Assembly: GCA_002869225.1 (NCBI GenBank)
Contig: PKTG01000138.1
Span: forward strand, 1 to 34,855
Length of the DNA stretch: 34,855 nucleotides
DNA from: Candidatus Muiribacterium halophilum
Lineage (GTDB): Bacteria > Muiribacteriota > Muiribacteriia > Muiribacteriales > Muiribacteriaceae
Direction: 5' to 3'
Shown piece after piece: positions 9,862 through 19,504 of the stretch. Position numbers and translations under genes: made by a program. Numbering within the stretch: the first letter of the stretch is position 1; each line of letters begins with the position of its first letter. The notes below the pieces were generated by a model that made no database searches, was not told where the DNA came from, and saw nothing but the letters and a program-made list of their open reading frames with translations.

Positions 9862-10569
9862 TTATCCCTCTTTCATCATTGCTTCACATAGCTTAAAGTC
9901 AATCGGAGAATTAATATCTATTGACTCTTTATCATTCATTATAAATGACAGTATTTTTTCTCCAATAGTATTCTTAAATTTCTTTAAAGTCTCTGTTTTG
10001 GTGATGTATATACTCGCATTTTGTATATATACCTTGGGCAACAAATGATAGGATAATGTATGATCATTCATATCACCTGTATCAATAAAAGGTTTAAGCT
10101 CTTTTTCTTCAGATGTCCACATCTTATATGGATGCTCAGAGCATTTTACAACAGATCTTAAAGAATCATAATTAAAATTATCTTTAAAGAGATTAACCGC
10201 TTTTTCTATGGTGTCCGATGATCTAAAAGGGGTTGTAGGATAAAGATTCACGATTAGATCATATGTAATCTTTTCATTTTCTATAAGCCAGTCAACAGTA
10301 TGTTTATGATATTCATATTCAGTGGAATTATCAGAAGCCAACTTTTTTGGTCTCAAAAATGGAACTTCTGCTCCGTATTTTTTTGCAATTTCGGCAATCT
10401 CTTCGCTATCAGTAGATACAATAACTCTATCCACTACTCCAGAAGCAATCGCAGCTTTAATACTATAATAAATTAAAGGCTTATTATTTAACATTTTTAT
10501 GTTCTTGTTTTTAACTCTCTTTGAGCCTGATCTTGCTGGAATCAAAGCTAATACTTTTATTTTTTTCAT
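9862..10569 (-). CDS. Second CMP-sugar acid synthetase (acylneuraminate cytidylyltransferase family)
   Basis: The protein is 235 aa, normal for single-domain NeuA-type enzymes. The CTP-binding signature LALIPARSGSKRVKNKNIK is at the N-terminus, followed by LNNKPLIYYSIKAA, VDRVIVSTDSEEIAEIAKKYG and VNLYPTTPFRSSDTIEKAV. It activates a 2-keto-3-deoxy sugar acid with CMP in the cytoplasm. It is related to but clearly different from the legF-like gene at 22.2 kb, so the locus has two such enzymes. Its start overlaps the transketolase stop (ATGA), which ties it to the transketolase, dehydrogenase and phosphatase genes rather than to the legionaminic set. Substrate unknown; a Kdn-, Kdo- or legionaminic-type acid is possible. 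Confidence 0.85.
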   Translation of the reverse strand: MKKIKVLALIPARSGSKRVKNKNIKMLNNKPLIYYSIKAAIASGVVDRVIVSTDSEEIAEIAKKYGAEVPFLRPKKLASDNSTEYEYHKHTVDWLIENEKITYDLIVNLYPTTPFRSSDTIEKAVNLFKDNFNYDSLRSVVKCSEHPYKMWTSEEKELKPFIDTGDMNDHTLSYHLLPKVYIQNASIYITKTETLKKFKNTIGEKILSFIMNDKESIDINSPIDFKLCEAMMKEG

Positions 10570-12476
10570 AATTGTTCTTTAATCCTATCAGCTATCTTTT
10601 CACCAGAAAGGCCATGGTAATCAAGAACTTCCTTTGGTGTACCATATTTTGGATATTCTACAAATCCAAGTTTCTCAATATCCATCTTTTTAAGTTTTGA
10701 AGACTTAATCAAAACCGGAATCAGATTATCTGCAAGACCACCAAATTCCATATGATCTTCAAGTATAAATAACTTATTACAATTTATCAGAGTATCTTCC
10801 AGCCAATTAATATCGAATCGATTTAACCAAGGGAAATTAACAACTGTTATATCAATATTTTCTTTTTTAAGGATTTCTTGAGCTTCCAAAGCTTCATTAA
10901 GCATAGTCGGACCATAGCAAAAAATGATATTTTCTTTTGCTTTACCAATTATACATCCTTTACCTTTTTCAAATTTATATTCAGAAGGAAAGTCAATTTT
11001 TCTAGGCGATGGTCCTATTATTATTCTTAGCATTACTGAATCTTTCGCCTCTAAAACCGCATATTCTGTAGCTTTTTTCATCTCATATGCATTTGAAGGC
11101 ATTATAATATCGCAATTTGGAAATGCACCAAACAATGACGCATCTCTTAGACTCTGATGTGATTTTCCAGGTCCGGCTGGAACTATTCCAGCATAATGAC
11201 AAGCATATACTATTTTCCCACCTTCAGTTAGATTATTATATATTTGTTCATTTGCTCTAGATGCTAAGAAACTTGCAAAAGAATTTACAACAGGAGTTAA
11301 TCCTTGAAGAGCAAGCCCTCCGGCCATTGAAACCATATCCTGTTCAGCAATACCAACTTCAACAAATCTTTCAGGATATTTTTTTTCAAATTCATCAACT
11401 TTACAATCAGCTGAAAGATCTGCATCAAGTATAATAAAATCTTTATCTTCTTCAGCTAATTTAACAAGTGTTTTTCCGTAAATTTTGGATACATATTCAT
11501 CGCTAACACCTGAAACGGACTTCTCCAGTTCTATACTTATATATTCAGGCTGTTTAATATTAAGTTTATTTGCTAAAAGATTTATTTTTTCTTTCAATTC
11601 TTCTCTAGCTTTTTCATAATAAACATCATTTGGTGCTCCTGAATGCCAAGCATAAATACCTTTTCCATCTTCTAATGCTTTAGGGTGTTCCATAAAAGAA
11701 ACACCTTTCCCTTTAATTGTATCTGCTATAAGAAATTTAGGTTTATCTTTGATTTCATCTATTTTGTTAAAAACTCTCTCTAATTCTTTAAAATCATGAC
11801 CATCAAATCTTTCTACATGCCAGCCAAAACTTTTAATCTTTGTCTCAATATCACCTAGATCATTTATTTCTTCAACCTTTCTATCAGATTGAAGTTTATT
11901 ATGATCCATTATTACAACAAGTTCATTAAGTTTTAATGAAACTGTCGATTGTAATGCTTCAAAATTCTGTCCTTCATGGAATTCCCCATCTCCTGTGAGT
12001 ACAATAACCTTTCCTTTACGTCCTTTATATTGTTTAGCAAACAAAATTCCTTTTCCTTTTGATATACCCATTCCAAGTGAACCAGTATTAGCTTCAATTC
12101 CAGGCATCTTAATATCAGGATGTCCATCAAGTCCATCTATTTTTCTTAATTTAAAGAATTTATCTTCTGGTATTATTCCAAGAGAATATAATACTGAATA
12201 AAGACCTGGAACATCGTGGCCTTTTGAAGAAAAATAAATGTCTCTATTCTCATTATCAAACCCAACATCTATTGTATTTAATTTGTAATAATAAAAATAA
12301 CTAACAATATCCATTGCACTAAGACTTGATACTAAATGACCTGATCCAGCTTTTTTCACACAACTCAAAGTGTTTAATCGGGACATCTCTGAAAGTAAAC
12401 TTAATTTCGAAAATGTATCAAGATCAGTATTTCTAACTTTTTCAAATTCTTCTGGTCTAATAATCTCTATAAACAT
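10566..12476 (-). CDS. Transketolase (thiamine diphosphate dependent, full length)
   Basis: The protein is 636 aa, the size of a complete one-chain transketolase. The ThDP-binding region is LTGDGEFHEGQNFEALQ followed by VVIMDHNKLQSD (GDG...N pattern) near residues 155-190. The pyrimidine domain carries the activating Glu in VEVGIAEQDMVSMAGGLAL. It also keeps KGHDVPGLYSVLY and SGHLVSSLSAMDIVSYFYY. The start has AGGAGA upstream. Transketolases move a two-carbon ketol unit between sugar phosphates. Finding one between a CMP-sugar synthetase and an aldehyde dehydrogenase in a glycan locus suggests it builds or cuts an unusual sugar skeleton. A copy of the central-metabolism enzyme displaced here is less likely but not excluded. 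Confidence 0.9.
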   Translation of the reverse strand: MFIEIIRPEEFEKVRNTDLDTFSKLSLLSEMSRLNTLSCVKKAGSGHLVSSLSAMDIVSYFYYYKLNTIDVGFDNENRDIYFSSKGHDVPGLYSVLYSLGIIPEDKFFKLRKIDGLDGHPDIKMPGIEANTGSLGMGISKGKGILFAKQYKGRKGKVIVLTGDGEFHEGQNFEALQSTVSLKLNELVVIMDHNKLQSDRKVEEINDLGDIETKIKSFGWHVERFDGHDFKELERVFNKIDEIKDKPKFLIADTIKGKGVSFMEHPKALEDGKGIYAWHSGAPNDVYYEKAREELKEKINLLANKLNIKQPEYISIELEKSVSGVSDEYVSKIYGKTLVKLAEEDKDFIILDADLSADCKVDEFEKKYPERFVEVGIAEQDMVSMAGGLALQGLTPVVNSFASFLASRANEQIYNNLTEGGKIVYACHYAGIVPAGPGKSHQSLRDASLFGAFPNCDIIMPSNAYEMKKATEYAVLEAKDSVMLRIIIGPSPRKIDFPSEYKFEKGKGCIIGKAKENIIFCYGPTMLNEALEAQEILKKENIDITVVNFPWLNRFDINWLEDTLINCNKLFILEDHMEFGGLADNLIPVLIKSSKLKKMDIEKLGFVEYPKYGTPKEVLDYHGLSGEKIADRIKEQL

Positions 12477-12485
12477 ATTTTTCTC

Positions 12486-13958
12486 CTATAAATTTTCTAT
12501 ATCAACAAACTGATAAATATCTTTTAAATTACTATAAACATCCAATGCCTCTGGCCCAGGCTCTCTTGAGCCATTTCCTGAATTTTTCGGACCGCCAAAT
12601 GGCATATGAGGCTCACTACCATGTGTACCCCCGTTTATTACCGCAACTCCAGAAATCACTTTTCTTGAAAATTCAGTTGCTCTATTCACATTTTTTGTAT
12701 GTATACAAGCTGTCAACGCATACGGTGAATCGTTAGCCATCTCTATTGCTTCTTTAAAATCTTTAGCTTTATACAAACAAGTTATTGGACCAAAAAGTTC
12801 TTTTCTGGAAATTTCATCTTCCATCGCTACATTTTCTATAATAGTAGGTTCCATATAAAAGCCTTTTTTATGTTCTTCGTCCAGCATTCGTTTTCCGCCA
12901 ACAATTATTTTTGCACCATTTTTTACAGCTTTATTTATATCCTTTAGCATATTAATTAACTGTCTTTCATTTATTACAGGTCCCAGATAATCTTTCTCGC
13001 CAACACCAAGTGAGAGTTTCTTTGTTTTTTCTATTAATAAATTTTTCAATTTTTCATAAATACTTTCAAAAACAATTATTCTGCTTGATGCTGCACATCT
13101 TTGTCCAGCATTACTAAAAGAGGAATTTATTATCCAATTAGATGCTTTTTCAAGATCCGCATCATCACATACAACAAGTGGATTCTTTCCACCGAGTTCC
13201 AAACTCACCTTAGCTAATCTCTGACCGGCTACTGAAGCTATCATTTTTCCGACAGCTGTAGATCCTGTAAAACTGATAACCTGAACATCTTCACTTTCTA
13301 CAAGAGGTTGCCCTGCATCTTTTCCAAAACCCTGTACAATATTTAATACACCATCTGGTAATTTTGATTCTTCACAGATCTTTCCAAAGATCCACGAAGT
13401 CAAAGGAGCATCTTCCGATGCTTTTAAAACAACTGCATTGCCACATATTAATGCTGGAAATACTTTCCAGGCAACATTTGCAATAGGAGTATTAGAGGCA
13501 ATAATCAATCCAGCAACACCAAGTGGCTCTCTGATTGTCATGGCATATTTATTCTCAACTCCGCTGGTTGTTGTTCTACCAAAAAATCGTTGTCCTTCAC
13601 CAGCATTAAATCTTGCCTCAGCAATGGCACCGCCAACTTCTCCTAATGCATGTGATAGTATTTTTCCAGTCTCATTCGAAACGATTTCAGCAATATCATT
13701 CTTATATTTTTCCATTAATTCGGCTATTTCAAATAATATTTGGCCTCTTTTTACAGGTGGTATACTTGCCCATTTCATTTGATTTTCTTTAGCATTTTTT
13801 ATAGCAAACTCAACATCTGATTTTTTAGAAGCCATTACTTTACATATAATTTCTCCATTATGTGGATTAATATTATTAAAAAAATCATTTTCCTGATTAA
13901 TTACTTCTTTTTTACCTATATTATTTCCTAATTTTTCAGGAATATTAAAAAATCTCAT
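12486..13958 (-). CDS. NAD(P)-dependent aldehyde dehydrogenase
   Basis: The protein is 490 aa, typical for the ALDH superfamily. The general-base Glu is in SLELGGKNPLVV, the catalytic Cys in SNAGQRCAASSRIIV, and the cofactor loop in VISFTGSTAVGKMIA. EISRKELFGPITCLYK and the HMPFGGPKNSGNGSREPG signature complete the fold. It would oxidise an aldehyde to a carboxylate. In this position (between transketolase and SDR) it might oxidise a sugar aldehyde to a sugar acid, or clear an aldehyde by-product; the sequence does not tell which. It lies 9 nt upstream of the transketolase start and has TTAAGGAGG directly before its ATG. Confidence 0.92.
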   Translation of the reverse strand: MRFFNIPEKLGNNIGKKEVINQENDFFNNINPHNGEIICKVMASKKSDVEFAIKNAKENQMKWASIPPVKRGQILFEIAELMEKYKNDIAEIVSNETGKILSHALGEVGGAIAEARFNAGEGQRFFGRTTTSGVENKYAMTIREPLGVAGLIIASNTPIANVAWKVFPALICGNAVVLKASEDAPLTSWIFGKICEESKLPDGVLNIVQGFGKDAGQPLVESEDVQVISFTGSTAVGKMIASVAGQRLAKVSLELGGKNPLVVCDDADLEKASNWIINSSFSNAGQRCAASSRIIVFESIYEKLKNLLIEKTKKLSLGVGEKDYLGPVINERQLINMLKDINKAVKNGAKIIVGGKRMLDEEHKKGFYMEPTIIENVAMEDEISRKELFGPITCLYKAKDFKEAIEMANDSPYALTACIHTKNVNRATEFSRKVISGVAVINGGTHGSEPHMPFGGPKNSGNGSREPGPEALDVYSNLKDIYQFVDIENL

Positions 13959-13973
13959 ATTTCCTCCTTAAAA

Positions 13974-14792
13974 TTACCAAGCACTCCATCCACCATCAAC
14001 AACAAGATTACTTCCAGTCATATAACTTGAAGCTTCAGAAGCTAAAAATATAACCGCTCCATTCATCTCATTCTCATTTGCCATTCTTCCAATAGGCATT
14101 CTTTTCAAGTATTCACTTAAAAATTCTTCACCTTGATCATTGAAGATTCCGGCTGGAGTCAATGTGTTGACTCTAACACCTTTTTTGGACCAATATGTAG
14201 CCAGATATCTTGTTAGGTTTAAAACTCCTGATTTACTAACGGCATAAGCAACAGGTTTAAACCATTTTTCTCCATTTTTTCTTTTAAATTCGTAAATATC
14301 CTGATTAGGGGAAAGTATTCCATATATAGAACTAATATTAATTATACTTCCACCTTTTTTTTCAGCCATTTCTCCACCAAACACCTGACAACAAATAAAA
14401 GTTCCCTTAATATTAACATTTAATATTTTATCCAAAGATGCTTCAGGATAATCTTCAAAAGGTCCATTTTCAGATGCCGGAGAATCAGGTGGGGAATCTA
14501 ACGCAGCATTGTTTACTAAAATATTGGGAGAACCAAATTTGGCCTTTATCTCGGATAATATATTTTCAACTTCTTTTCTATTGGTTATATCAACCTTAAA
14601 ACATTTTATTTGGTCTTTTTGTTGAAAATATGAAAATCTTTCGTTTTTATTTACTTCTTTCTCATTAACAAGATCAAGAACAGCAATTTGTGCCCCATAT
14701 TCTGCAAGTGCAATAGAAAATTGTTGACCTAACTGACGTAATCCACCTGTTATAACAGCTATTTTATCCTTTAAAGAAAATAATTCTTTCAA
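13974..14792 (-). CDS. Short-chain dehydrogenase/reductase (PtmA-like)
   Basis: The protein is 272 aa. The cofactor loop is AVITGGLRQLGQQFSIALA, a variant of TGxxxGxG in which the last Gly positions differ. The catalytic Ser lies in INISSIYG and the Tyr-Lys pair in AYAVSKSGVLNLTRYLA. The C-terminus has the usual VDGG (SNLVVDGGWSAW). Proteins of this shape (called PtmA in flagellin glycosylation loci) occur with nonulosonic-acid genes, but their reaction is poorly defined. It starts 4 nt inside the phosphatase gene end (overlap ATGA), so the two are translationally coupled. Likely an NAD(P)H-dependent reductase or dehydrogenase of a sugar intermediate. Confidence 0.87.
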   Translation of the reverse strand: MKELFSLKDKIAVITGGLRQLGQQFSIALAEYGAQIAVLDLVNEKEVNKNERFSYFQQKDQIKCFKVDITNRKEVENILSEIKAKFGSPNILVNNAALDSPPDSPASENGPFEDYPEASLDKILNVNIKGTFICCQVFGGEMAEKKGGSIINISSIYGILSPNQDIYEFKRKNGEKWFKPVAYAVSKSGVLNLTRYLATYWSKKGVRVNTLTPAGIFNDQGEEFLSEYLKRMPIGRMANENEMNGAVIFLASEASSYMTGSNLVVDGGWSAW

Positions 14793-15262
14793 ATTTCCTC
14801 CTTAGCTTTATAAACCATCTCACAAAACTCTCTGACCGCTCCTTCACCACCATTTTTTTTTAGAATTATATTACAAATTTTTTTAACTGGTTCGTAAGCA
14901 TCATTAACAGCAACTGATACACCTACTTTCTCGAGCAGAACAATATCATTTATATCATTTCCTACAAAAGCTACTTCATTTAAGCGATAATCTTTACACA
15001 ATTCCTGAAATTTCAGCAATTTATTTTCAACCCCATGATAACATTTAATCTTTAGCTTGTCAGCTCTTTTTTGCACAACAGAATTAACTTCCGTTTATAA
15101 AATCATTAGTTCAATTCCAAGATTTTTTAACATAGATAATCCGATTCCATCACTTCTGTTACAAACTACACTTTCTTTACCATCCTCGGAGACTATTACT
15201 TTATTATCTGTGAAAACGCCGTCAAAATCAAAAATTATCAATTTAAGATCCTTTAAATTCAT
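14789..15262 (-). pseudogene. KdsC-like HAD phosphatase, interrupted by an in-frame TAA
   Basis: The start is the ATG at 15262, overlapping the TylF-like gene stop (ATGA). The N-terminal part reads LKLIIFDFDGVFTDNKV, the HAD motif I (DFDGVxTDN) of Kdo-8-phosphate/nonulosonate-9-phosphate phosphatases. The C-terminal part has motif IV VAFVGNDINDIVLLEKVG and AVNDAYEPVKKIC. TAA at 15095-15097 sits in ELMIL-stop-TEVNSVV, exactly where the family has Ser of motif II (ILSTE), so TCA to TAA is the simplest change. The rest of the frame is intact; repaired length ~157 aa fits the family. It would remove phosphate from a freshly made sugar acid before CMP activation. A GTG at 15076 could restart translation but would lack the nucleophile Asp. 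Confidence 0.87.
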
Positions 15263-16014
15263 TTTTCCACCTTAATCAAAATACATTGTCCTGTCATTAA
15301 CGGAATTTTAACGAAATTTTTGTTTTTTAAACAGAATTCATCAACAGCTTTCTTTGCACCCGGACAACTTTTAAATCCATAATCATCTATTAATATTATT
15401 CCACCATTAACAACTTGTTTAGAAAATGTTTCTAAACCAAATTTTGTGGGTAAATAAATATCCATATCAAGATGTATAAAAAAATATTTATCTTCTATAA
15501 TATTTTCAGAAACATCCTGAATCTTATTCTTTATCACTTGTACATTTTCAAATTCTGATAAATATTTTTTCACAAATTCATATGATGTTTCTTGGAACAT
15601 TCCATATTTATGAACACCATCGTTTATTGTTTTTTTTAAGTCACCTTCTGAATGTCCTTCATAAGTATCAACACAATAAAAATTACATTTCACACCCATT
15701 TTCTTTAGCATAGATGCAATAAAAAAAGATGTTCCACCTTTATAAACACCGGCTTCTAAAAAAGAATATCCTTTATTTAACTTTTGATTCTTCTCAAGAG
15801 TATTTAAAATATTAAACACGGTATATAAGCGATCATAATATAAACATGTCGTATCGTCTTTTATTACTTTGTTTGCCAGTTCTGAAAAACCTTTTATTTT
15901 TTTTAAATCAACCTGTTTTCCTGCAGCTCTTCCATAATAATCAGGTACAATATGGTAACCTTTAAATAGGAGATAATAAATATCTTTTATTATCTTTTTA
16001 ATTTTCTTTTTCAT
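15259..16014 (-). CDS. TylF/macrocin O-methyltransferase-like SAM methyltransferase
   Basis: The protein is 251 aa. SAM-binding motif I is SFLEAGVYKGGTSFFIASML, a later motif is YFFIHLDMDIYLPTKFGLE, and the signature of the TylF family follows in ILIDDYGFKSCPGAKKAVDEF (metal and catalytic Asp residues). TylF-type enzymes O-methylate sugars in a magnesium-dependent way. In this locus the target is probably a sugar hydroxyl of the repeat unit or its nucleotide precursor. It directly follows the SGNH-like gene (1 nt apart) and overlaps the phosphatase gene. Confidence 0.85.
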   Translation of the reverse strand: MKKKIKKIIKDIYYLLFKGYHIVPDYYGRAAGKQVDLKKIKGFSELANKVIKDDTTCLYYDRLYTVFNILNTLEKNQKLNKGYSFLEAGVYKGGTSFFIASMLKKMGVKCNFYCVDTYEGHSEGDLKKTINDGVHKYGMFQETSYEFVKKYLSEFENVQVIKNKIQDVSENIIEDKYFFIHLDMDIYLPTKFGLETFSKQVVNGGIILIDDYGFKSCPGAKKAVDEFCLKNKNFVKIPLMTGQCILIKVEK

Positions 16015-16015
16015 A

Positions 16016-16999
16016 TTAATAAAACTCCTTTAGATCTTCTACTATTTTATTTGCTAATCTTTCTCTTCCTCTTTCGTTTAAATGTTCAGTTGGCGTATGT
16101 TCATTAAAAAAAAATTCTTTCTGGAGAAAAGTTGAATAATCAAAACACACTGTGTTTTTTGTAACTAATATTTTTTTTAGTAAATTAACCTTTTTCAATA
16201 TCTCTTTATCAAATATTTCCCCAACAAATTCATTTCCAGCTTGAAAATTTATCGGTGTAAAATAAAAAAACAATCTTATGCTATGTTGCTGCGAAAAAAC
16301 TATTATATTTCTTAAATATTTTATTAAAATATGATCAGGATCTAAATTAAACATATAATGATAAATAAAGATGTTTTTTTTTCGATACTTATATTCCTCA
16401 TCAGACAAATTTTGTTTGTTTTTAATTAATTCTTCAAATTGAGAATTTTTCCTAAGTTGCGTTCCTAAATAATCTCCTTCAACTTTTGAAAAAAAGTCTT
16501 TTTTTACTTTTTTTATTGTTGGTTTTTTTTCATGAATATATTCACAAATAAAGTTTATTTCTTTTTCAAAAATCCATAATGGTTGAAAAAACCATTGATT
16601 TGAAAAACTTCTTAAATTAATAGGAATCAATATTTTTTCTGGAAAATTACACGATTTCAATGCTTTTATTAAAAAATAATATACTCTTGCATTATATGCA
16701 GAATTTGAAAAAACCACTGTCTTTTCTTCTAAATTACTTTTCACAATATCACCTAAAGTTCTTCTGTCTTTATCATCTTTTGCGATTCTTTCAACGACCG
16801 AATCACCTAAGTATAATAATTTATTATCTTTAAATAATTGAAACTCTTTTAAATAGAAGTAAAATTTATTAAAAACAAAAAATATTTTTATATTTTTTAT
16901 AAAAAAAGAAGTAGATTTGAAAAGTTCAATAATCAATAAGAACATTATTTCTTTAAATCTAAAAAACAAATTCAAAAAATTCTTTATATTTTTCTTCAA
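16016..16999 (-). CDS. SGNH/GDSL-like protein, possible polysaccharide O-acyl modifying enzyme
   Basis: The protein is 327 aa, basic, with a hydrophobic N-terminal stretch (about residues 15-45) that could anchor it in the membrane. LLYLGDSVVERIA is a GDS motif with the putative Ser nucleophile. EHTPTEHLNERGRERLA near the C-terminus would supply the His of the SGNH catalytic set. Such proteins in glycan loci attach or remove acyl groups at the outer face of the membrane. The overall sequence is divergent, so the family call rests mainly on these two blocks. It sits between wzx and the TylF-like gene. Confidence 0.62.
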   Translation of the reverse strand: MKKNIKNFLNLFFRFKEIMFLLIIELFKSTSFFIKNIKIFFVFNKFYFYLKEFQLFKDNKLLYLGDSVVERIAKDDKDRRTLGDIVKSNLEEKTVVFSNSAYNARVYYFLIKALKSCNFPEKILIPINLRSFSNQWFFQPLWIFEKEINFICEYIHEKKPTIKKVKKDFFSKVEGDYLGTQLRKNSQFEELIKNKQNLSDEEYKYRKKNIFIYHYMFNLDPDHILIKYLRNIIVFSQQHSIRLFFYFTPINFQAGNEFVGEIFDKEILKKVNLLKKILVTKNTVCFDYSTFLQKEFFFNEHTPTEHLNERGRERLANKIVEDLKEFY

Positions 17000-17010
17000 A
17001 ATTTGTACCT

Positions 17011-18432
17011 TTAACTTTTTTTCATAGATGATTTAATAAAATATATAGTTAATAAAAAGTATAACAAAAACAGAACAATATCAATATAAAAATTAAAATT
17101 AATAAAGTGACTTCCAAATAAAATTGATGCTAATACGAAATACATAATACTTATCAGAAAAATCTTATTATGTATTTTATATAATTTAAAAGATACATAA
17201 GATGATAAAATCAAATTAAATAAAAATAGTATGAATTTACTCATTATTATCCCATTTAACTGATACTTAGGAATCAATAAAAAACTTAAAATTACCAATA
17301 AAATAAGATTAACACCGGTTAGTTTCCAAAAAACCTTTGTTTTTTTAGAAAGAATTATTCCTGATGCAAAATATGCATAAATATATTTTAAAACAAAAAC
17401 AGCGACCAAAACTGGAACATATTTTATTACAGGAAAATATTTTTCATTACCAATTAAAAACACTACTTTCTCTGTGAAAAGACTTACAAATAATCCTCCA
17501 AGAAAAATCAGCATTATATACTGAAAATTTATTTGTGCTATCTTCTTAGAAGCCATTTCTCTTTTAAACTTAGAATCAATCTTCATAATTCTTGGAGCAT
17601 AAGATAGTTTTATAGCGTTGTGTAGACTACCAATCAGATTTACAAACTTCAAACTTAAAGAATATATACCGAACAATTCCAAGGAAACATAATTTTGTAA
17701 TATATATTTATCAATCATAGAATACAATGTTCCCATTATATTACTAGGAACTATAGGTAACGAAAAATCTAATGATTTTTTTATGACTTTAGATCTTATG
17801 CATGGTTTTGATAATTTCAACATTATTAATATGCAAGCTACTGAAAAAAAGAGTCCTGTAAAAACACTTGCTAAAAAGTAACCTCTAAGTTTTTGATTTA
17901 AAAAAACGACAAAATACAAACCAAATCCAATATTTAAAAGAAATTTCATTAAATTAAAAATAAAATAAATTTTAGGTTGCCTATTAATTCTGATAGTCAT
18001 AAAAACAAATTCACCTAAGGAATTTAATAACATTCCTACTAATCCTAAGAAAATCATATTAGAAAATTCAAATCTATTGAATAAAAAAGGAAAAATCAAC
18101 TTAATAATAAAAATAAAAATAACACCTATTGATATAATTGAAAACCAATTTAAGATCCACAAAGAACCTGTGTTTTCTTTTTTTTCCTCGTTTGGCCATT
18201 CATAATAGAATCTAGTTATTGCCGAACTCAGTGAAAGACCTCCTAAAATAGGGAAAAAAACTCCCATCATCTCAACAATTGCAATTATTCCATAATCTGT
18301 CGGAGTTAATTTTTTCCAATAAAAAGGAATAAGAAAGAAATTTCCAAAATTGACTATAAATGTTGAAAATATATAAACAATTAACTCTTCGAAACTTTTT
18401 CCTTTTATTTTTTCTAAAACAAAAGATAACAT
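17011..18432 (-). CDS. wzx: Wzx-type polysaccharide flippase (MOP superfamily)
   Basis: The protein is 473 aa with 12-14 predicted membrane helices spread over its full length. The N-terminus (FSTFIVNFGNFFLIPFYWKKLTP, then DYGIIAIVEMMGVFFPI) is typical of the RfbX/Wzx family, with a short amphipathic start and the TPxxYG block after helix 1. It moves lipid-linked repeat units across the inner membrane for Wzy-dependent polymerisation. It starts 1 nt after the second neuB stop. AT content is higher than in the enzyme genes, which is usual for wzx and wzy. Confidence 0.92.
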   Translation of the reverse strand: MLSFVLEKIKGKSFEELIVYIFSTFIVNFGNFFLIPFYWKKLTPTDYGIIAIVEMMGVFFPILGGLSLSSAITRFYYEWPNEEKKENTGSLWILNWFSIISIGVIFIFIIKLIFPFLFNRFEFSNMIFLGLVGMLLNSLGEFVFMTIRINRQPKIYFIFNLMKFLLNIGFGLYFVVFLNQKLRGYFLASVFTGLFFSVACILIMLKLSKPCIRSKVIKKSLDFSLPIVPSNIMGTLYSMIDKYILQNYVSLELFGIYSLSLKFVNLIGSLHNAIKLSYAPRIMKIDSKFKREMASKKIAQINFQYIMLIFLGGLFVSLFTEKVVFLIGNEKYFPVIKYVPVLVAVFVLKYIYAYFASGIILSKKTKVFWKLTGVNLILLVILSFLLIPKYQLNGIIMSKFILFLFNLILSSYVSFKLYKIHNKIFLISIMYFVLASILFGSHFINFNFYIDIVLFLLYFLLTIYFIKSSMKKS

Positions 18433-18433
18433 C

Positions 18434-19480
18434 TTATTTTATTAAAATATCCCAAGTTAATAACTGATCCTTTTCCACATCTTCTTTAATTTTCTGACCT
18501 AATATCTCCTCATAATGAATAGGACTTAACCCTTCACCAGGACATTTTATCGTTATACATGATTCATCTATCGTTTCTCCAGATTTCATATTCTTAAAAA
18601 AATAAATACTTTTCCCCATTTTATTTCTCGCAGGAGCTTCTTCTGGCAATATTCTTTTTTCAAAATTACCTAAAGCTACTTCTATTCTGTGAAGATCCCT
18701 CGTTAATTTATGAAAACCTTGTGGTTCTAAAGAAAACTTATGATCAGTACCCTTCCACGCGTGGTTAAGAGTAAAATGTGACTCAAAAATATTGGCTCCT
18801 ATCATTTTTGCTAAAACCGATCCAACAATCCCATTCTCATGAGAAGAATACCCTATTACAGCTTCCGGGAACTCTTTTTTCAGGGTCTTTATAACATTAA
18901 GATTTAAAGTGTCATATTCAGACGGATATGATGCAACACAATGAAGCAAAGCAACTTGTTTGTTAATTCCATAGGCAGTCTTATAAGCAATTTTAATTTC
19001 TTCAAGAGTAGAAGCACCGGTTGATATAATCATCGGCTTCCCTTTCTCTGCAATATATTTAATTAAAGGAATTGATGTAAGATCGCCTGATGCTATTTTA
19101 TACGCTATAATATTTAAATCTTCCAAAAAATCCACACTATTAAAGTCAAATGCTGTACACATAAACTCAACACCACATTCTTTAGCTGTTTTCATTAATA
19201 TTCTGTATTCTTCTTTATTAAACTCAAGAAAATCTCTATGTTCTACATAAGTTTCTCCAAATGAGTTTTCGTTATCATATAGACGATTATAATATGCTTC
19301 AGTATATAAAGCCTTATTATCTCTTTTTTGAAATTTAACACAATCCGCACCAGATGCAGCTGCCATTTGAATAAGTTTAACAGCTTTATCTAACTCTCCT
19401 TGATGATTGTTTCCTATTTCAGCAATAATAAACGGTAGACCTTTTTCACTTATTTTTCTATTTCCAATCTCAAAAGACAT
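18434..19480 (-). CDS. Second NeuB-family sugar-acid synthase with SAF domain
   Basis: The protein is 348 aa. It has the NeuB barrel hallmarks FIIAEIGNNHQGELDKAVKL, GADCVKFQKRD, YKIASGDLTSIPLI, STGASTLEEI, LLHCVASYPSEYD and IGYSSHENG. A C-terminal SAF (antifreeze-like) domain starts near residue 285 (GKSIYFFKNMKSGETID). NeuB enzymes condense an aldose with phosphoenolpyruvate to give a nonulosonic acid. It differs from the legI-like gene at 25.2 kb: NNHQG instead of NHNGD and different acceptor loops. A different acceptor is likely. It lies directly downstream of the amidotransferase/HisH/HisF trio and upstream of wzx. A good AAGGAG precedes the start. Confidence 0.9.
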   Translation of the reverse strand: MSFEIGNRKISEKGLPFIIAEIGNNHQGELDKAVKLIQMAAASGADCVKFQKRDNKALYTEAYYNRLYDNENSFGETYVEHRDFLEFNKEEYRILMKTAKECGVEFMCTAFDFNSVDFLEDLNIIAYKIASGDLTSIPLIKYIAEKGKPMIISTGASTLEEIKIAYKTAYGINKQVALLHCVASYPSEYDTLNLNVIKTLKKEFPEAVIGYSSHENGIVGSVLAKMIGANIFESHFTLNHAWKGTDHKFSLEPQGFHKLTRDLHRIEVALGNFEKRILPEEAPARNKMGKSIYFFKNMKSGETIDESCITIKCPGEGLSPIHYEEILGQKIKEDVEKDQLLTWDILIK

Positions 19481-19504
19481 AACCTGCTCCTTATAAATTT
19501 TCTT

